Source: Cloacimonetes bacterium UBA5210
Lineage (GTDB): Bacteria; Cloacimonadota; Cloacimonadia; Cloacimonadales; Cloacimonadaceae
Length of the DNA stretch: 64,000 nucleotides
Reading direction: 5' to 3'
Assembly (NCBI GenBank): GCA_002412625.1
Contig: DHVK01000009.1
Span: forward strand, 1 to 64,000
Positions 17,821-26,562 of this stretch are shown here, in pieces. The notes under the pieces are model-generated. The model was not told the origin of the DNA, searched no databases, and saw only the letters and a list, made by a program, of their open reading frames with translations. The translations under genes and the position numbers were made by a program. Numbering within the stretch: position 1 is the stretch's first letter; every line of letters begins with the position of its first letter.

Positions 17821-20800
17821 CTATTTAATTAAGACAAACTTGCCGACTTTGACTTTATCGTCGTCGCGGTTTTCAACACTATACAGATACACGCCAGGGG
17901 CGATGATCTGGTTATTTTTGGAAAGGAGATCCCATGCGTGCATACCGCTGGCAGAGACGCCGGTGGTGGCAGCTTTGGAGATGGTTAACACATCGGTTTG
18001 CACGGCGCCGTCGTGGTGCAGAGTCTGTACCAGATCACCAGCCAATGTGTAGATACGGATGGTGCAACGGTTGGGCAGGTTGATAAACCACAAGCGGCGG
18101 CTCTTGTCGCCCTTTTCGTCGTTATCGTATCTGCCATCAAACTTGCTGCTTCCGATATATGGGTTCGGGATTACTTTGATATCGTTCATGGTATTGCGCG
18201 CGAGGCTTCCGGGGAAGAATACCTGCATGTTCGCATCCGCATCGCGGCCGGTTTCCAGGAAATCCAGATCTTGAGAGGGAATACCACGATCGTAGGCTGT
18301 AACTGCAATGTAGTATTCAACACCACGTCTGGGATACCTGATCTGTGATTTATAGAATCTGCGTGAAAGACGTTCTTTTTTCAGATTGTCGATGCTTTCC
18401 GGGCTTGGATCTCCTGCATCGGCTCCTCCTGGGAAGGCAAAGGATTTCAGGGGAATCATCTTGTTATCATACAGAGCATAGAAGATGTGTTCTTTACCTT
18501 TTTCTATCAATTCCGGATGCATAAAGAGTCCGGCTTGAAGAGCCTTAACCTCTGTGTCCGTGAGGAACTCATTATTTTGAGCAATAGCATCTGCCTCTGC
18601 TTGTACTTCGGCTGTCCAATCCTTATCAGGATCATATAGTGGCCATCCGTAAAATACATCGCCATTTTGCTGGTATTGATAGTTATCATCAAACTGCCAG
18701 AATTTCGCGTATTCAGCAGGGTCAGCCTGCCATCCCCGAACATTAATGTCTGGATGATAGGAAGGATTTGGCAGGTCAGTATCGATGCCGGTATATCCGC
18801 CATAGTTGACGTTTAACGAATCGTATGGCGCGCTTTCATTGATCCAATAGTCACGGTGGTCACGCTGGGAATCGATCTTATCCCACCGCTGCACAAGCTC
18901 CCAATCTTCACGACTACCGCTACCGGAGCGACCCCAAACGGCATAACCCTGGAAGTCGTGACGAAGGCGGTATCCCGTGAAGGGATTCACCAATGCAGCG
19001 TTTTTCCATTCGAAATTGTTATCGTCCTCATCAAAACGGAACTCCTCGGGGAAGTCATTTGGCCAGTTGCCCCCAACATATGGAGTGGGATCGCTATCGA
19101 TTCCGTGGATCAGGCTGGGGTTGCGGGGATTCTGCCATCCGATTTCTGCGGTGATAACATTCATGAAGTCGTATGAGAATTCACTACGGTTATCCCAATA
19201 GACATCTATGCTGTGCCCGTTTATCGGGTCTTCCATCATCTCAGCATACATTTTGGGAATTTCCGGGGGCTCCGGGGGATTGTAGTGAGATACAGTATCG
19301 GGCTGAGTAACCGTGATCAGGTTTTGAGCTGTACCATATATGATCTTAGCCCGGGCAGCAGTTCTTTTAAGTTCTTCTTTATTGTCACCGGGGAACACGG
19401 CTACCACAATTTTCATGGTCTTGCCGGGGGCAAGATTCCAGCGCTTGTAGTAGTTACCAAATTCATCAGTTTCATTATACTCAGCCTCCATCCATGGTTG
19501 GGCTCCGTAAAACGAAAAGAGGAATCGTGTGTCATTCGGAGTGGGCTGTTCATATTCCGTGATGTTGTCATCATCGGGACGCAGCGGAGTGTATTTGGCA
19601 GTATCGGGGTTTCTGCCGGTCAGCAGCCAATACTTCTGATTAGCAGTTTTCAGGTTCGGGGCTATGCTTCTGGGGTTACTATCGTCCGGGCCTTGCCCCA
19701 CACGCCAGTACCAGCAATGAAACTGCAATTGATCCGGGTCAGGAGAGCAGACCCGAGCGCCAACTAGTCCGGTGGTTAGACCACCATCGCCATCAGCATC
19801 ACGGGTATAGGCAAACTCGTAACCTGTGCCTTTAACGTAGCCGGAAAGGTCGTCGTTAGCTTTTTCAGGACCCCAGGATTGCGGTCCTACGTCCGCGTCC
19901 ATATAGATCCCCATGGCACAATCGAACAGTTCATCTTCGCGGTTCATGTTAGTAATATTGAATTCCACATAAACCAGGTTTTTGATGTAATCATAGCTCC
20001 ACTGATAGCTCATCTGACGCACTTTGATGTTCAGGGGGTAGTGAGTGTTTTGTCCGCGTGAGCTACCATGATCACGATCGCCTATCGTTCCGAAGGGACA
20101 GTAATCATAGTAATAGGCTATAAAGTCCTGCTCGGAAACAGGTGCGCCGTCTTCATCAAGACGACCATCAAAATCATCGTCATAAGGCGCGGCATAGGAA
20201 TAAGTTCTTGCCCCGTGTTGAGAGCTGGGATCCGAAAGATCCATGAAGCCCAGTGGGAACCAGATTTCAAATGCCTCTGGGTCATCTAAGATGGCGAAGT
20301 CGTTGGAAGACATCTGATGCAGGAAGTTTCCGCCGAAAGCACTGAACTGAACCGGAAGCTCCGAAGCAGCTCTGAAGGGGAAGGTGTAGCCGACAAAGTC
20401 TTCGTCAATACGCCCATCACCATCATCATCTACTCCACGTTTCTGGGTGCGGATGGAAGCCGAGGCAATGCCATCGAGCGCGTTGTACATGGCATAGTTT
20501 CCACTTTGGGCGGCATTGGCAATCAGCAGAGGGTTGTAGGCAGGCAGGAACTCATAGAGATCTGCGTCACCATCGAAACCTACTGTGACCAGAGTATCCA
20601 ATACAGGAGTCATGTTTTCTGACCAATTTTCATGACCTTCATAAATCACGTCATTGGCTGAAGTGGGAGGATAGGTAGTCCAGTACAGTTTGCGGTTAGC
20701 GCTGTCACGTCTCTGTTTTTTTGCTCCAAACCAGAGCGCGCCCTGGTATAGGTAGTCAATTCCGCTTCCACCGGGATATTCCAGGGATGGGTATTGTGGT

Positions 20801-20988
20801 ACAATATCGTTTCCGGATCCAAAGAATCCATAGTTACTGACCCTCAACCAAATGTTTCCCACATTGTGGTATTTGGAGAGGTCTAGTCTCTTTGTTCCGG
20901 TGGAAGGTACTGCCATAGCCGCATAGACGGAACTGACTGCAAATAATGTCAGTATCATCAGGCAGAACACTAGCTTATTAAACTTCAT
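17821..20988 (-). CDS. Large surface protein with FlgD-like sorting domain and Ca2+-type loops
   Basis: A 1055-aa exported protein. The ATG at 20988 is used, with GGGAG upstream; a TTG codon lies just before it. The signal peptide is about residues 1-24. Three acidic loops resemble Ca2+ sites: DDDGDGRIDED (~188-198), DDDFDGRLDEDG (~271-282) and DADGDGG (~398-404). The C-terminus is a FlgD-like/T9SS sorting domain (VIPNPYIGSS, TIRIYTLAGDLVQTL, WDLLSKNNQIIAPGVYLYSV, GKFVLIK). No enzymatic motif is recognised. It is encoded directly downstream of TonB and upstream of the PorV-like gene and may be the surface partner of the operon's TonB-dependent receptor; that role is inference from order only. 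Confidence 0.7.
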   Translation of the reverse strand: MKFNKLVFCLMILTLFAVSSVYAAMAVPSTGTKRLDLSKYHNVGNIWLRVSNYGFFGSGNDIVPQYPSLEYPGGSGIDYLYQGALWFGAKKQRRDSANRKLYWTTYPPTSANDVIYEGHENWSENMTPVLDTLVTVGFDGDADLYEFLPAYNPLLIANAAQSGNYAMYNALDGIASASIRTQKRGVDDDGDGRIDEDFVGYTFPFRAASELPVQFSAFGGNFLHQMSSNDFAILDDPEAFEIWFPLGFMDLSDPSSQHGARTYSYAAPYDDDFDGRLDEDGAPVSEQDFIAYYYDYCPFGTIGDRDHGSSRGQNTHYPLNIKVRQMSYQWSYDYIKNLVYVEFNITNMNREDELFDCAMGIYMDADVGPQSWGPEKANDDLSGYVKGTGYEFAYTRDADGDGGLTTGLVGARVCSPDPDQLQFHCWYWRVGQGPDDSNPRSIAPNLKTANQKYWLLTGRNPDTAKYTPLRPDDDNITEYEQPTPNDTRFLFSFYGAQPWMEAEYNETDEFGNYYKRWNLAPGKTMKIVVAVFPGDNKEELKRTAARAKIIYGTAQNLITVTQPDTVSHYNPPEPPEIPKMYAEMMEDPINGHSIDVYWDNRSEFSYDFMNVITAEIGWQNPRNPSLIHGIDSDPTPYVGGNWPNDFPEEFRFDEDDNNFEWKNAALVNPFTGYRLRHDFQGYAVWGRSGSGSREDWELVQRWDKIDSQRDHRDYWINESAPYDSLNVNYGGYTGIDTDLPNPSYHPDINVRGWQADPAEYAKFWQFDDNYQYQQNGDVFYGWPLYDPDKDWTAEVQAEADAIAQNNEFLTDTEVKALQAGLFMHPELIEKGKEHIFYALYDNKMIPLKSFAFPGGADAGDPSPESIDNLKKERLSRRFYKSQIRYPRRGVEYYIAVTAYDRGIPSQDLDFLETGRDADANMQVFFPGSLARNTMNDIKVIPNPYIGSSKFDGRYDNDEKGDKSRRLWFINLPNRCTIRIYTLAGDLVQTLHHDGAVQTDVLTISKAATTGVSASGMHAWDLLSKNNQIIAPGVYLYSVENRDDDKVKVGKFVLIK

Positions 20989-21002
20989 CAAACACTCCCG
21001 GA

Positions 21003-21635
21003 TTAATTAAGTTTAAATTCAACCGGAATGATGAGCAGCACGTCAACAGGTTGTCCGCTGCTTCTTCCAGGTTGAAATCTTACTTTGCGTACGGCATCGA
21101 TGGCGGCTTGGTCCAAACCACCGGGAACCGAACGCTTCACATGAATATTGCGGATAGAGCCGTCTTTCAGCACTTCCACTTCCAAAACCACTGTTCCCTG
21201 AACTCCGTTGCGCTTGGCAAACTCCGGATAAACCGGACTGATGCTGCCGATCACAACCGGTGGATCATCGTAGGGCACAAAATTTGCCGGACGATCATCA
21301 ACCTGGCTTAGGCTTGACGCAGTGGTAGTATTCAAATTACCGATTTGTGCAATGGCACTCTCGTAGGCTTCCATATCAATTTCTTCGGTACCCAAAACAT
21401 CGCTGATCACCAGAGGGATATCGATCTGAACTTCCGTCTCCGGGGGTTCGATCTTCTCGCGCTCTTCCATGGGGATATCGACCAGTTCCATCTGTTGGGA
21501 CTTGAAGACTTGCTTGCGCACTTCAATCTTGGGAGTAACCATCATCGCAAAGAGCAACATTGTAATTGACAGAGCCAGTGCCTTGCTGAATTGGCTGTTG
21601 GCTACGTCTTTCCAATCTGTGTATTGTTGTTTCAT
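21003..21635 (-). CDS. tonB: Energy transducer TonB
   Basis: A 210-aa protein with one N-terminal membrane helix (about residues 17-33), a short periplasmic linker with EPPETEVQI, and a C-terminal TonB domain: SPVYPEFAKRNGVQGTVVLEV, then VKRSVPGGLDQAAIDAVRKVRFQPG. It couples the ExbB/ExbD proton-driven motor in the inner membrane to an outer-membrane receptor. AGGAGG precedes the ATG. Its place directly after two ExbD genes and downstream of a TonB-dependent receptor argues for a dedicated complex. The linker is short for a TonB. Confidence 0.9.
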   Translation of the reverse strand: MKQQYTDWKDVANSQFSKALALSITMLLFAMMVTPKIEVRKQVFKSQQMELVDIPMEEREKIEPPETEVQIDIPLVISDVLGTEEIDMEAYESAIAQIGNLNTTTASSLSQVDDRPANFVPYDDPPVVIGSISPVYPEFAKRNGVQGTVVLEVEVLKDGSIRNIHVKRSVPGGLDQAAIDAVRKVRFQPGRSSGQPVDVLLIIPVEFKLN

Positions 21636-21644
21636 CTTTGCCTC

Positions 21645-22079
21645 CTAGTTCTGCCGCTGTTGCGTTTCAAAGGCAACTACCAGGGTTTCTGCACTCTGTA
21701 GTTGTCGCATTACATCGGACATTACTCCATATTTGGTATCCCGATCTGTTCTAAAACAAACAACAAGCTCGGGATCATCGGCTTTCTTTCTAATGAGAGT
21801 GGAAGACACAAAAACGTCTTCAGCGCTCTCGATTCGTGTGGGAATATCGTCGATAAGAATAGTCTCATCCCTCATCACGTAGATGGTGGTGGTGTGGTTA
21901 CGGGGGATGCGCTCGATACTTTCCGCAATTGGCCAGCGATCGCGCTCTACCCAGAATTTCTTTTCCTGGACAAACACTGTGCTAACCATGAAGAAGAGTA
22001 ACAGCAAAAATGCTATATCAGACATCGACCCATTGGGAATAGCGACTTCGCGACTTCTTTGTTTTTTGAAGTTTGCCAT
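21645..22079 (-). CDS. exbD: ExbD/TolR-family motor protein (second copy)
   Basis: A 144-aa protein with a short cytoplasmic start, one transmembrane helix containing the proton-path Asp (SMSDIAFLLLLFFMVSTVF), then a periplasmic domain. Arrangement and length match ExbD/TolR. It differs from the copy at 22089-22514 mainly in the periplasmic domain (a PIAESIERIPRNHTT insertion region), so the two may form a heteromeric stator. The GGAGAT ribosome site is 5 bases upstream. Confidence 0.9.
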   Translation of the reverse strand: MANFKKQRSREVAIPNGSMSDIAFLLLLFFMVSTVFVQEKKFWVERDRWPIAESIERIPRNHTTTIYVMRDETILIDDIPTRIESAEDVFVSSTLIRKKADDPELVVCFRTDRDTKYGVMSDVMRQLQSAETLVVAFETQQRQN

Positions 22080-22088
22080 ATCTATCTC

Positions 22089-22514
22089 CTAATTTGTCGA
22101 TAACGAGATCTTCTCGATTTTGGCCGCTTTGAGGCGGTCGACCACGCGGATCATGTCGTTGTATGCAGCTTCACGATCTGTGATCACCTTGAAGATCATC
22201 TGTTGATTGATTCTAACTTTCTGCTGAATAAGTGCATCCAGCTCGCCACTTTCGAAGTTGCGGGGAGCATCGTTATTCACGGCAATTCTACCATCTTCCG
22301 TAATCTGCAAACGGGTCATCTCATTTTCTGTAAGAGTAAGGGTCTGAGTCTGCTCAGCCCCTTCATCGGCCGCTTGGGGAAGGACTATCCTGATCCCTTC
22401 TTTCACGTCGAACTTGGTGGTCGCCATGAAGAAGACGATGAGGAGGAAAGCAATGTCGGACATCGACGAGGTCGGGATCTCGGCCTTGCCTTTCCTTTTA
22501 CGTCCTATTTTCAT
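22089..22514 (-). CDS. exbD: ExbD/TolR-family motor protein (first copy)
   Basis: A 141-aa protein with the conserved SMSDIAFLLIVFFMATTKF membrane helix carrying the proton-binding Asp, followed by a periplasmic domain with VNNDAPRNF and a C-terminal VVDRLKAAKIEKISLSTN. It works with ExbB in proton-driven energisation of TonB. It is cotranscribed between exbB and the second exbD, with GGGAG before the ATG. Two ExbD paralogues in tandem are common in Bacteroidota-type TonB operons. Confidence 0.9.
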   Translation of the reverse strand: MKIGRKRKGKAEIPTSSMSDIAFLLIVFFMATTKFDVKEGIRIVLPQAADEGAEQTQTLTLTENEMTRLQITEDGRIAVNNDAPRNFESGELDALIQQKVRINQQMIFKVITDREAAYNDMIRVVDRLKAAKIEKISLSTN

Positions 22515-22536
22515 TTTTATATCTCCCTTGGGCTGT

Positions 22537-23286
22537 TTACAGCATTGCTTCTACAACTTTCTCAGTTGCTTTCTGCATGTTGATTACCATGCCGTCTACC
22601 ATGGTGACAAAGATGTTATTGAAGAACTGTACGGGGATAGCGACAATCAGACCGGCCTGGGTGGTGATAAGAGCGATTTTGATACCGCTGGCAACAATGG
22701 TGGCATCCACCGCGCGTGCTGCCGCAATAGCATCAAAAGCACTGATCATACCGGACACGGTTCCCAAAAATCCCATCATCGGGGCAAGGGTGATCGCCGT
22801 GGAAAGCTCCAGAAAGCCTTTTTCCAGATAGCTCATTTCGATCATAGCAGCGTTTTCAATAGCTTTTTCGACTGCCGGGATTCCACCGTCGGCTTTCAAG
22901 AGCCCGGCATAGATGATCGCTGCAACGGGGCCGCGAGTAGCCTTGGCGATTTCTGCCGCTTCTTTATACTTCTTATTCTTGATCAAAGGAATAATCTTGT
23001 CCAGGAAGGCATTGAGGTTGATTTTACCGTAGAACAGGGCTATAAATTTCCAGATGATATAAGCAATACCATATAGCGCCACAATGAGGATCGGCCACAT
23101 TGCCCATCCGCCGTCTTTAAACCATTTTACCATGCCACTGCCAAATACTAATTCGGCAAAGCTCTCCATACCACTGCTGTTGGCAGCCGCGGCAGCTTCC
23201 TGAACTGCTTCCTGAGCATAAACCATGCTCGGGATCAACACGCTAACCAGCGTAATCAGCAGCACTATGTACGAGAATTTTCTCAT
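22537..23286 (-). CDS. exbB: MotA/TolQ/ExbB proton channel family protein
   Basis: A 249-aa protein with an N-terminal signal-like helix (residues 1-24), a periplasmic Ala-rich stretch, one membrane helix near residues 63-82 and a helical pair around 165-220 containing LSTAITLAPMMGFLGTVSGM and IALITTQAGLIVAIPV, the hallmarks of the ExbB/TolQ channel. It forms the proton channel with the two ExbD proteins encoded next. AAGGAGGAAT precedes the ATG. The extra N-terminal signal-like segment is also seen in Bacteroidota ExbB proteins. Confidence 0.92.
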   Translation of the reverse strand: MRKFSYIVLLITLVSVLIPSMVYAQEAVQEAAAAANSSGMESFAELVFGSGMVKWFKDGGWAMWPILIVALYGIAYIIWKFIALFYGKINLNAFLDKIIPLIKNKKYKEAAEIAKATRGPVAAIIYAGLLKADGGIPAVEKAIENAAMIEMSYLEKGFLELSTAITLAPMMGFLGTVSGMISAFDAIAAARAVDATIVASGIKIALITTQAGLIVAIPVQFFNNIFVTMVDGMVINMQKATEKVVEAML

Positions 23287-23309
23287 TTATGATTCCTCCT
23301 TGGAATAAT

Positions 23310-26300
23310 TTAGAAGTTAAACGACACGCCGAGAGTTACTCCGCGGTAGTTGTTTACAAAAGCTGGGTTTTGGATGGATAATCCGTAGGTGTATTCCACC
23401 TCGGGGTATACAACATTTACTAAGTCGTCTTCAAGATCTTCGCCGTCTTCATAGGGAGATCCGGTTCTGGGATAAACCCTGTTCACGTTTCTATTCTTGA
23501 ATATATTCTCCACATCAATAAAAACTCTGAAGCTTGATCCACCAGGAAGTTGGATACCTTTGGTGAGTCTCGCGTTGGCTTGATTTGTGGAGTCCTTTCT
23601 TTTGCTGTTTGTATCCAGGAAGGCACTTCCTTCCGTGCTCTGAGGAGTATAGGGAGAGCCAGATACAAAGCTCCAGTTGATGTTCGCGGAGAAATCATCA
23701 AGCGGAAGAATGAAATCGGTGAAGGGAACGAAGAACTCTTCGCCGCGTCCGATGCGGAAGGTGTAGTTGATAGAAGCGTTATGACGGACGTCCCAATCCA
23801 ACGGGAACTCACGCAGGGAAGTGGATTCGTCTTGAATCACGGTCGCAGAGTTGTTTCCCTGAGCCCATGCCAGAGAGTAGGCAATACTCCAGGTGTTGAA
23901 GTTCGAGAGCAGTTTTTCCAGCTGAACGTCAATACCACGGGCAGAGCCATAGTCCTCAGAAATGAAACGGTACCAGGAAACACTCTCTTCGCCTTCTTTG
24001 CGTTCGCGAATGGTGCTTACATAGTTGTATAGATTTTTGAAATACGCAGTCATGTCGATCACATAGTCATCACTAAGTTGGTGAGAAAGACCCACTTCAT
24101 AGGTAACTGTGATTTGGGGCTCCAGCTTGGGATTTCCCACAGTAATGGCAACATCGGAGAGGTTGGCATCTTCCGGAGTCTTGGAAGTGAATACATACTG
24201 CATCTGAGGCAATTGGTTCTGATAGTTATAGGCAAAACGCAAAACGTCGCGTTCTGTAATGGGGTGAGACACGCCCAAACGGGGAGAAACCATCATCTGG
24301 AAGCGGTCTTTTTTATCAAACTCGCGCTCGGCAAACAGACCGGTGTCTTGCAAAACTTTGTAGCTGGAGCCAAGATACCAGAAGTCAAAACGCAGACCGG
24401 CGTTCACGATCATTCCTTCCCACTCCATTTTGTCCTGCATGTAATATGCTATCTGCCATGGGTTTGCAGCATAGCCGTCGCGCTTACCGGCAGCAGCTTT
24501 GGCTGCATTGTAATAATCTATCGGCTTGTAGATCGGAACCAGGTCAGCAATTGTTTCAGGTTCCTGAACCAAGGTCGCTATCCCGTAGAGATTTGCCGGA
24601 ACATATGTCGTTCCTTGCTCGATCGCAGCATTATAAGCGGTCACATCAGCATCGGTAAGAGCATAGATGCGGTTCAGATATCCCTGTCTGCGATCTTCGT
24701 AGATGGAAAGGAAATTCTGCATCTGATCTTTTTCGATATTGTGGCTGATGATCTCAAACCCCGTTTTCGCCAAGTGGGTCTGATTGATCTGCCATTCGAG
24801 GTCAGTACGGAAGTTCACGGTTGTGGTCGTGTCATCGATGAAATCAGAATAGATGGTGCCCGGAGCCCGGAATCCCGGAACTCTGCGCGGTTCTTCCTGG
24901 TTTCTGAGGCGATATTGCCAGAAGGATGATGGCAGGAAGCCATCGTCGTGAATACCGTCGCCATTGTCGTCGATGCTAATGTATCCGTAGTTGCCCAGGA
25001 GAACGTTATCAATATAATCATCTCCGGGATTCACGGGATCCACTACCATAAACATATAGTTGTCTCGGTCTACACCGCGAGGACCTTCTTCCGTATCCTT
25101 TTTATAATAACTCGCCTTCACGTTCAGGTTCATGGTAGGCGAAAACATGTGATCGTAGGTCGCAATGTACTGCTGCTGCAAGACATTTGTATACAGGTAA
25201 TGTTGCAGGGCATAACGCCACCAGAAGTAGTTCGCACTTGAGAGCGCCGGATTGAAGGGGTGAGCGAATGATCTGTCTCCACGTACTGCAAACGTAAACT
25301 TTTGAGCCGGATTGAGATCGTATTTAGTCTTCAGGTTCACATTGTAATTGTTGTAGTTCCTGTTGCCCAAATCTACTCCCAGGAAGCTGTCACGTCCTTC
25401 GTAGGGGTCATAGCGGGGATATTCCGCTTCAAGGATAGTGTTTCCGTCTATGCTGTAGTCCTTGTTGGGATCAGTAACATAGAGATCCTTGAAACGTCCG
25501 TCCGACCAATCACCAGCACCGTTAAAGTAGAAAGTAAGGCGTTCTTTCAGGTCTTGCGAGGCAAAAGGTACTATGGGTCCGCCAAAGGCAAATTTAAAGG
25601 TGTCCGAATTGCGCCCTTCCCCAATGATGTGATCGGTGTTATACTCGATCTTCCCGGAGAAGAACGGATCACCATCTTTGGTAACGATATTGATCACGCC
25701 GGATTGGGCGTTACCAAATTCGGCCGGGAAACCACCGGTCATAACCTTCATATCTTTGATGGCATCAGTGTCCACGGAAAGCGCACTACCGCCATCCACA
25801 GGGTCTGAGACGCTCATCCCGTCGATAGTAAAGTTCACTTCATTTGCGCGGCCACCACGGATATGCAGTTCACCGCCGATGTTTGTAACACCCGCTTGCA
25901 GCGAGATAATGCCGGCAACGTCCGATACAGCGGAGTCCGATAAACGGTCCATTTCGATCTGACGGGAAGAACCCGTGCGGTCACTTTCCACCCTGTCCTG
26001 AGTAGCTTGCACCACTACCGCGGCAGTTTGAATACCTTCGCGGTTCATTGTGGGGGAAAGATCAGCTGTTTGTCCCACCTGGACTCTCACATTCTGATAG
26101 GTCATAGTTGCATAACCAACGAGGGTAAACCTCACAGAGTAAGTTCCCGGGGGGATGTTTATAATGATTGCCTGACCGCGTTCATTGGTCTGGCCTCCGG
26201 TTATGCGTTGGGTGCCGGACATCACCACGACGTTCACAAACTCAAGAGGACGCCCCTGACCGTCGCGAACGCGAACGGCTAGGCGACCAGTGGTCTGTGC

Positions 26301-26360
26301 TTCGAGGCATGCGACGCCAACGAGCAACACAATTAGCAGGATCAATGCAGTTTTTCGCAT
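23310..26360 (-). CDS. TonB-dependent outer-membrane receptor
   Basis: A 1016-aa protein. Start chosen at the ATG at 26360 because GGGAGG lies 6 bases upstream; the longer frame begins inside the leader. After the signal peptide (to about residue 22) comes a carboxypeptidase-regulatory-like domain (LAVRVRDGQGRPLEFVNV), then a plug domain (DVAGIISLQAGV, LHIRGGRANEVNFTIDGM, GGFPAEFGNAQSGVINIVTK) and a 22-strand-type barrel ending in Phe. A DDNGDGIHDDG loop resembles the Ca2+-type loops of its operon partners. The substrate is unknown; there is no SusD-like lipoprotein, and two sorted surface proteins follow instead. Confidence 0.88.
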   Translation of the reverse strand: MRKTALILLIVLLVGVACLEAQTTGRLAVRVRDGQGRPLEFVNVVVMSGTQRITGGQTNERGQAIIINIPPGTYSVRFTLVGYATMTYQNVRVQVGQTADLSPTMNREGIQTAAVVVQATQDRVESDRTGSSRQIEMDRLSDSAVSDVAGIISLQAGVTNIGGELHIRGGRANEVNFTIDGMSVSDPVDGGSALSVDTDAIKDMKVMTGGFPAEFGNAQSGVINIVTKDGDPFFSGKIEYNTDHIIGEGRNSDTFKFAFGGPIVPFASQDLKERLTFYFNGAGDWSDGRFKDLYVTDPNKDYSIDGNTILEAEYPRYDPYEGRDSFLGVDLGNRNYNNYNVNLKTKYDLNPAQKFTFAVRGDRSFAHPFNPALSSANYFWWRYALQHYLYTNVLQQQYIATYDHMFSPTMNLNVKASYYKKDTEEGPRGVDRDNYMFMVVDPVNPGDDYIDNVLLGNYGYISIDDNGDGIHDDGFLPSSFWQYRLRNQEEPRRVPGFRAPGTIYSDFIDDTTTTVNFRTDLEWQINQTHLAKTGFEIISHNIEKDQMQNFLSIYEDRRQGYLNRIYALTDADVTAYNAAIEQGTTYVPANLYGIATLVQEPETIADLVPIYKPIDYYNAAKAAAGKRDGYAANPWQIAYYMQDKMEWEGMIVNAGLRFDFWYLGSSYKVLQDTGLFAEREFDKKDRFQMMVSPRLGVSHPITERDVLRFAYNYQNQLPQMQYVFTSKTPEDANLSDVAITVGNPKLEPQITVTYEVGLSHQLSDDYVIDMTAYFKNLYNYVSTIRERKEGEESVSWYRFISEDYGSARGIDVQLEKLLSNFNTWSIAYSLAWAQGNNSATVIQDESTSLREFPLDWDVRHNASINYTFRIGRGEEFFVPFTDFILPLDDFSANINWSFVSGSPYTPQSTEGSAFLDTNSKRKDSTNQANARLTKGIQLPGGSSFRVFIDVENIFKNRNVNRVYPRTGSPYEDGEDLEDDLVNVVYPEVEYTYGLSIQNPAFVNNYRGVTLGVSFNF

Positions 26361-26383
26361 CGATGGACCTCCCTTCATCCTGG

Positions 26384-26399
26384 CTTATTTATAAATAAG
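26384..26399. promoter_or_regulatory. Perfect 16-bp palindrome in the receptor operon leader
   Basis: CTTATTTATAAATAAG lies between the predicted promoter and the receptor start codon. It could be an operator for a dimeric regulator or a weak AT-rich hairpin in the mRNA leader. No regulator gene is adjacent. Confidence 0.45.
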
Positions 26400-26456
26400 T
26401 AATCATTTTGTTCAAGCAATAGCCCAAAAAGCAGAAAGTCTATTACTCTTAAAGCT

Positions 26457-26485
26457 CTTATATCTGAGCGGTAAAAATCAGTCAA
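26457..26485 (-). promoter_or_regulatory. Sigma70-like promoter for the TonB/PorV operon
   Basis: On the minus strand TTGACT (-35) and TATAAG (-10) are separated by 17 bases, 97 bases upstream of the receptor ATG at 26360. This is the best promoter match upstream of the eight-gene operon. Confidence 0.6.
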
Positions 26486-26562
26486 GCAGTTTTTTTTCAT
26501 GCTACCCGTTTCCACCCGTAGGCACAAAGGTGATAGCATTGGAAAAAACACAGTTATGAAGC

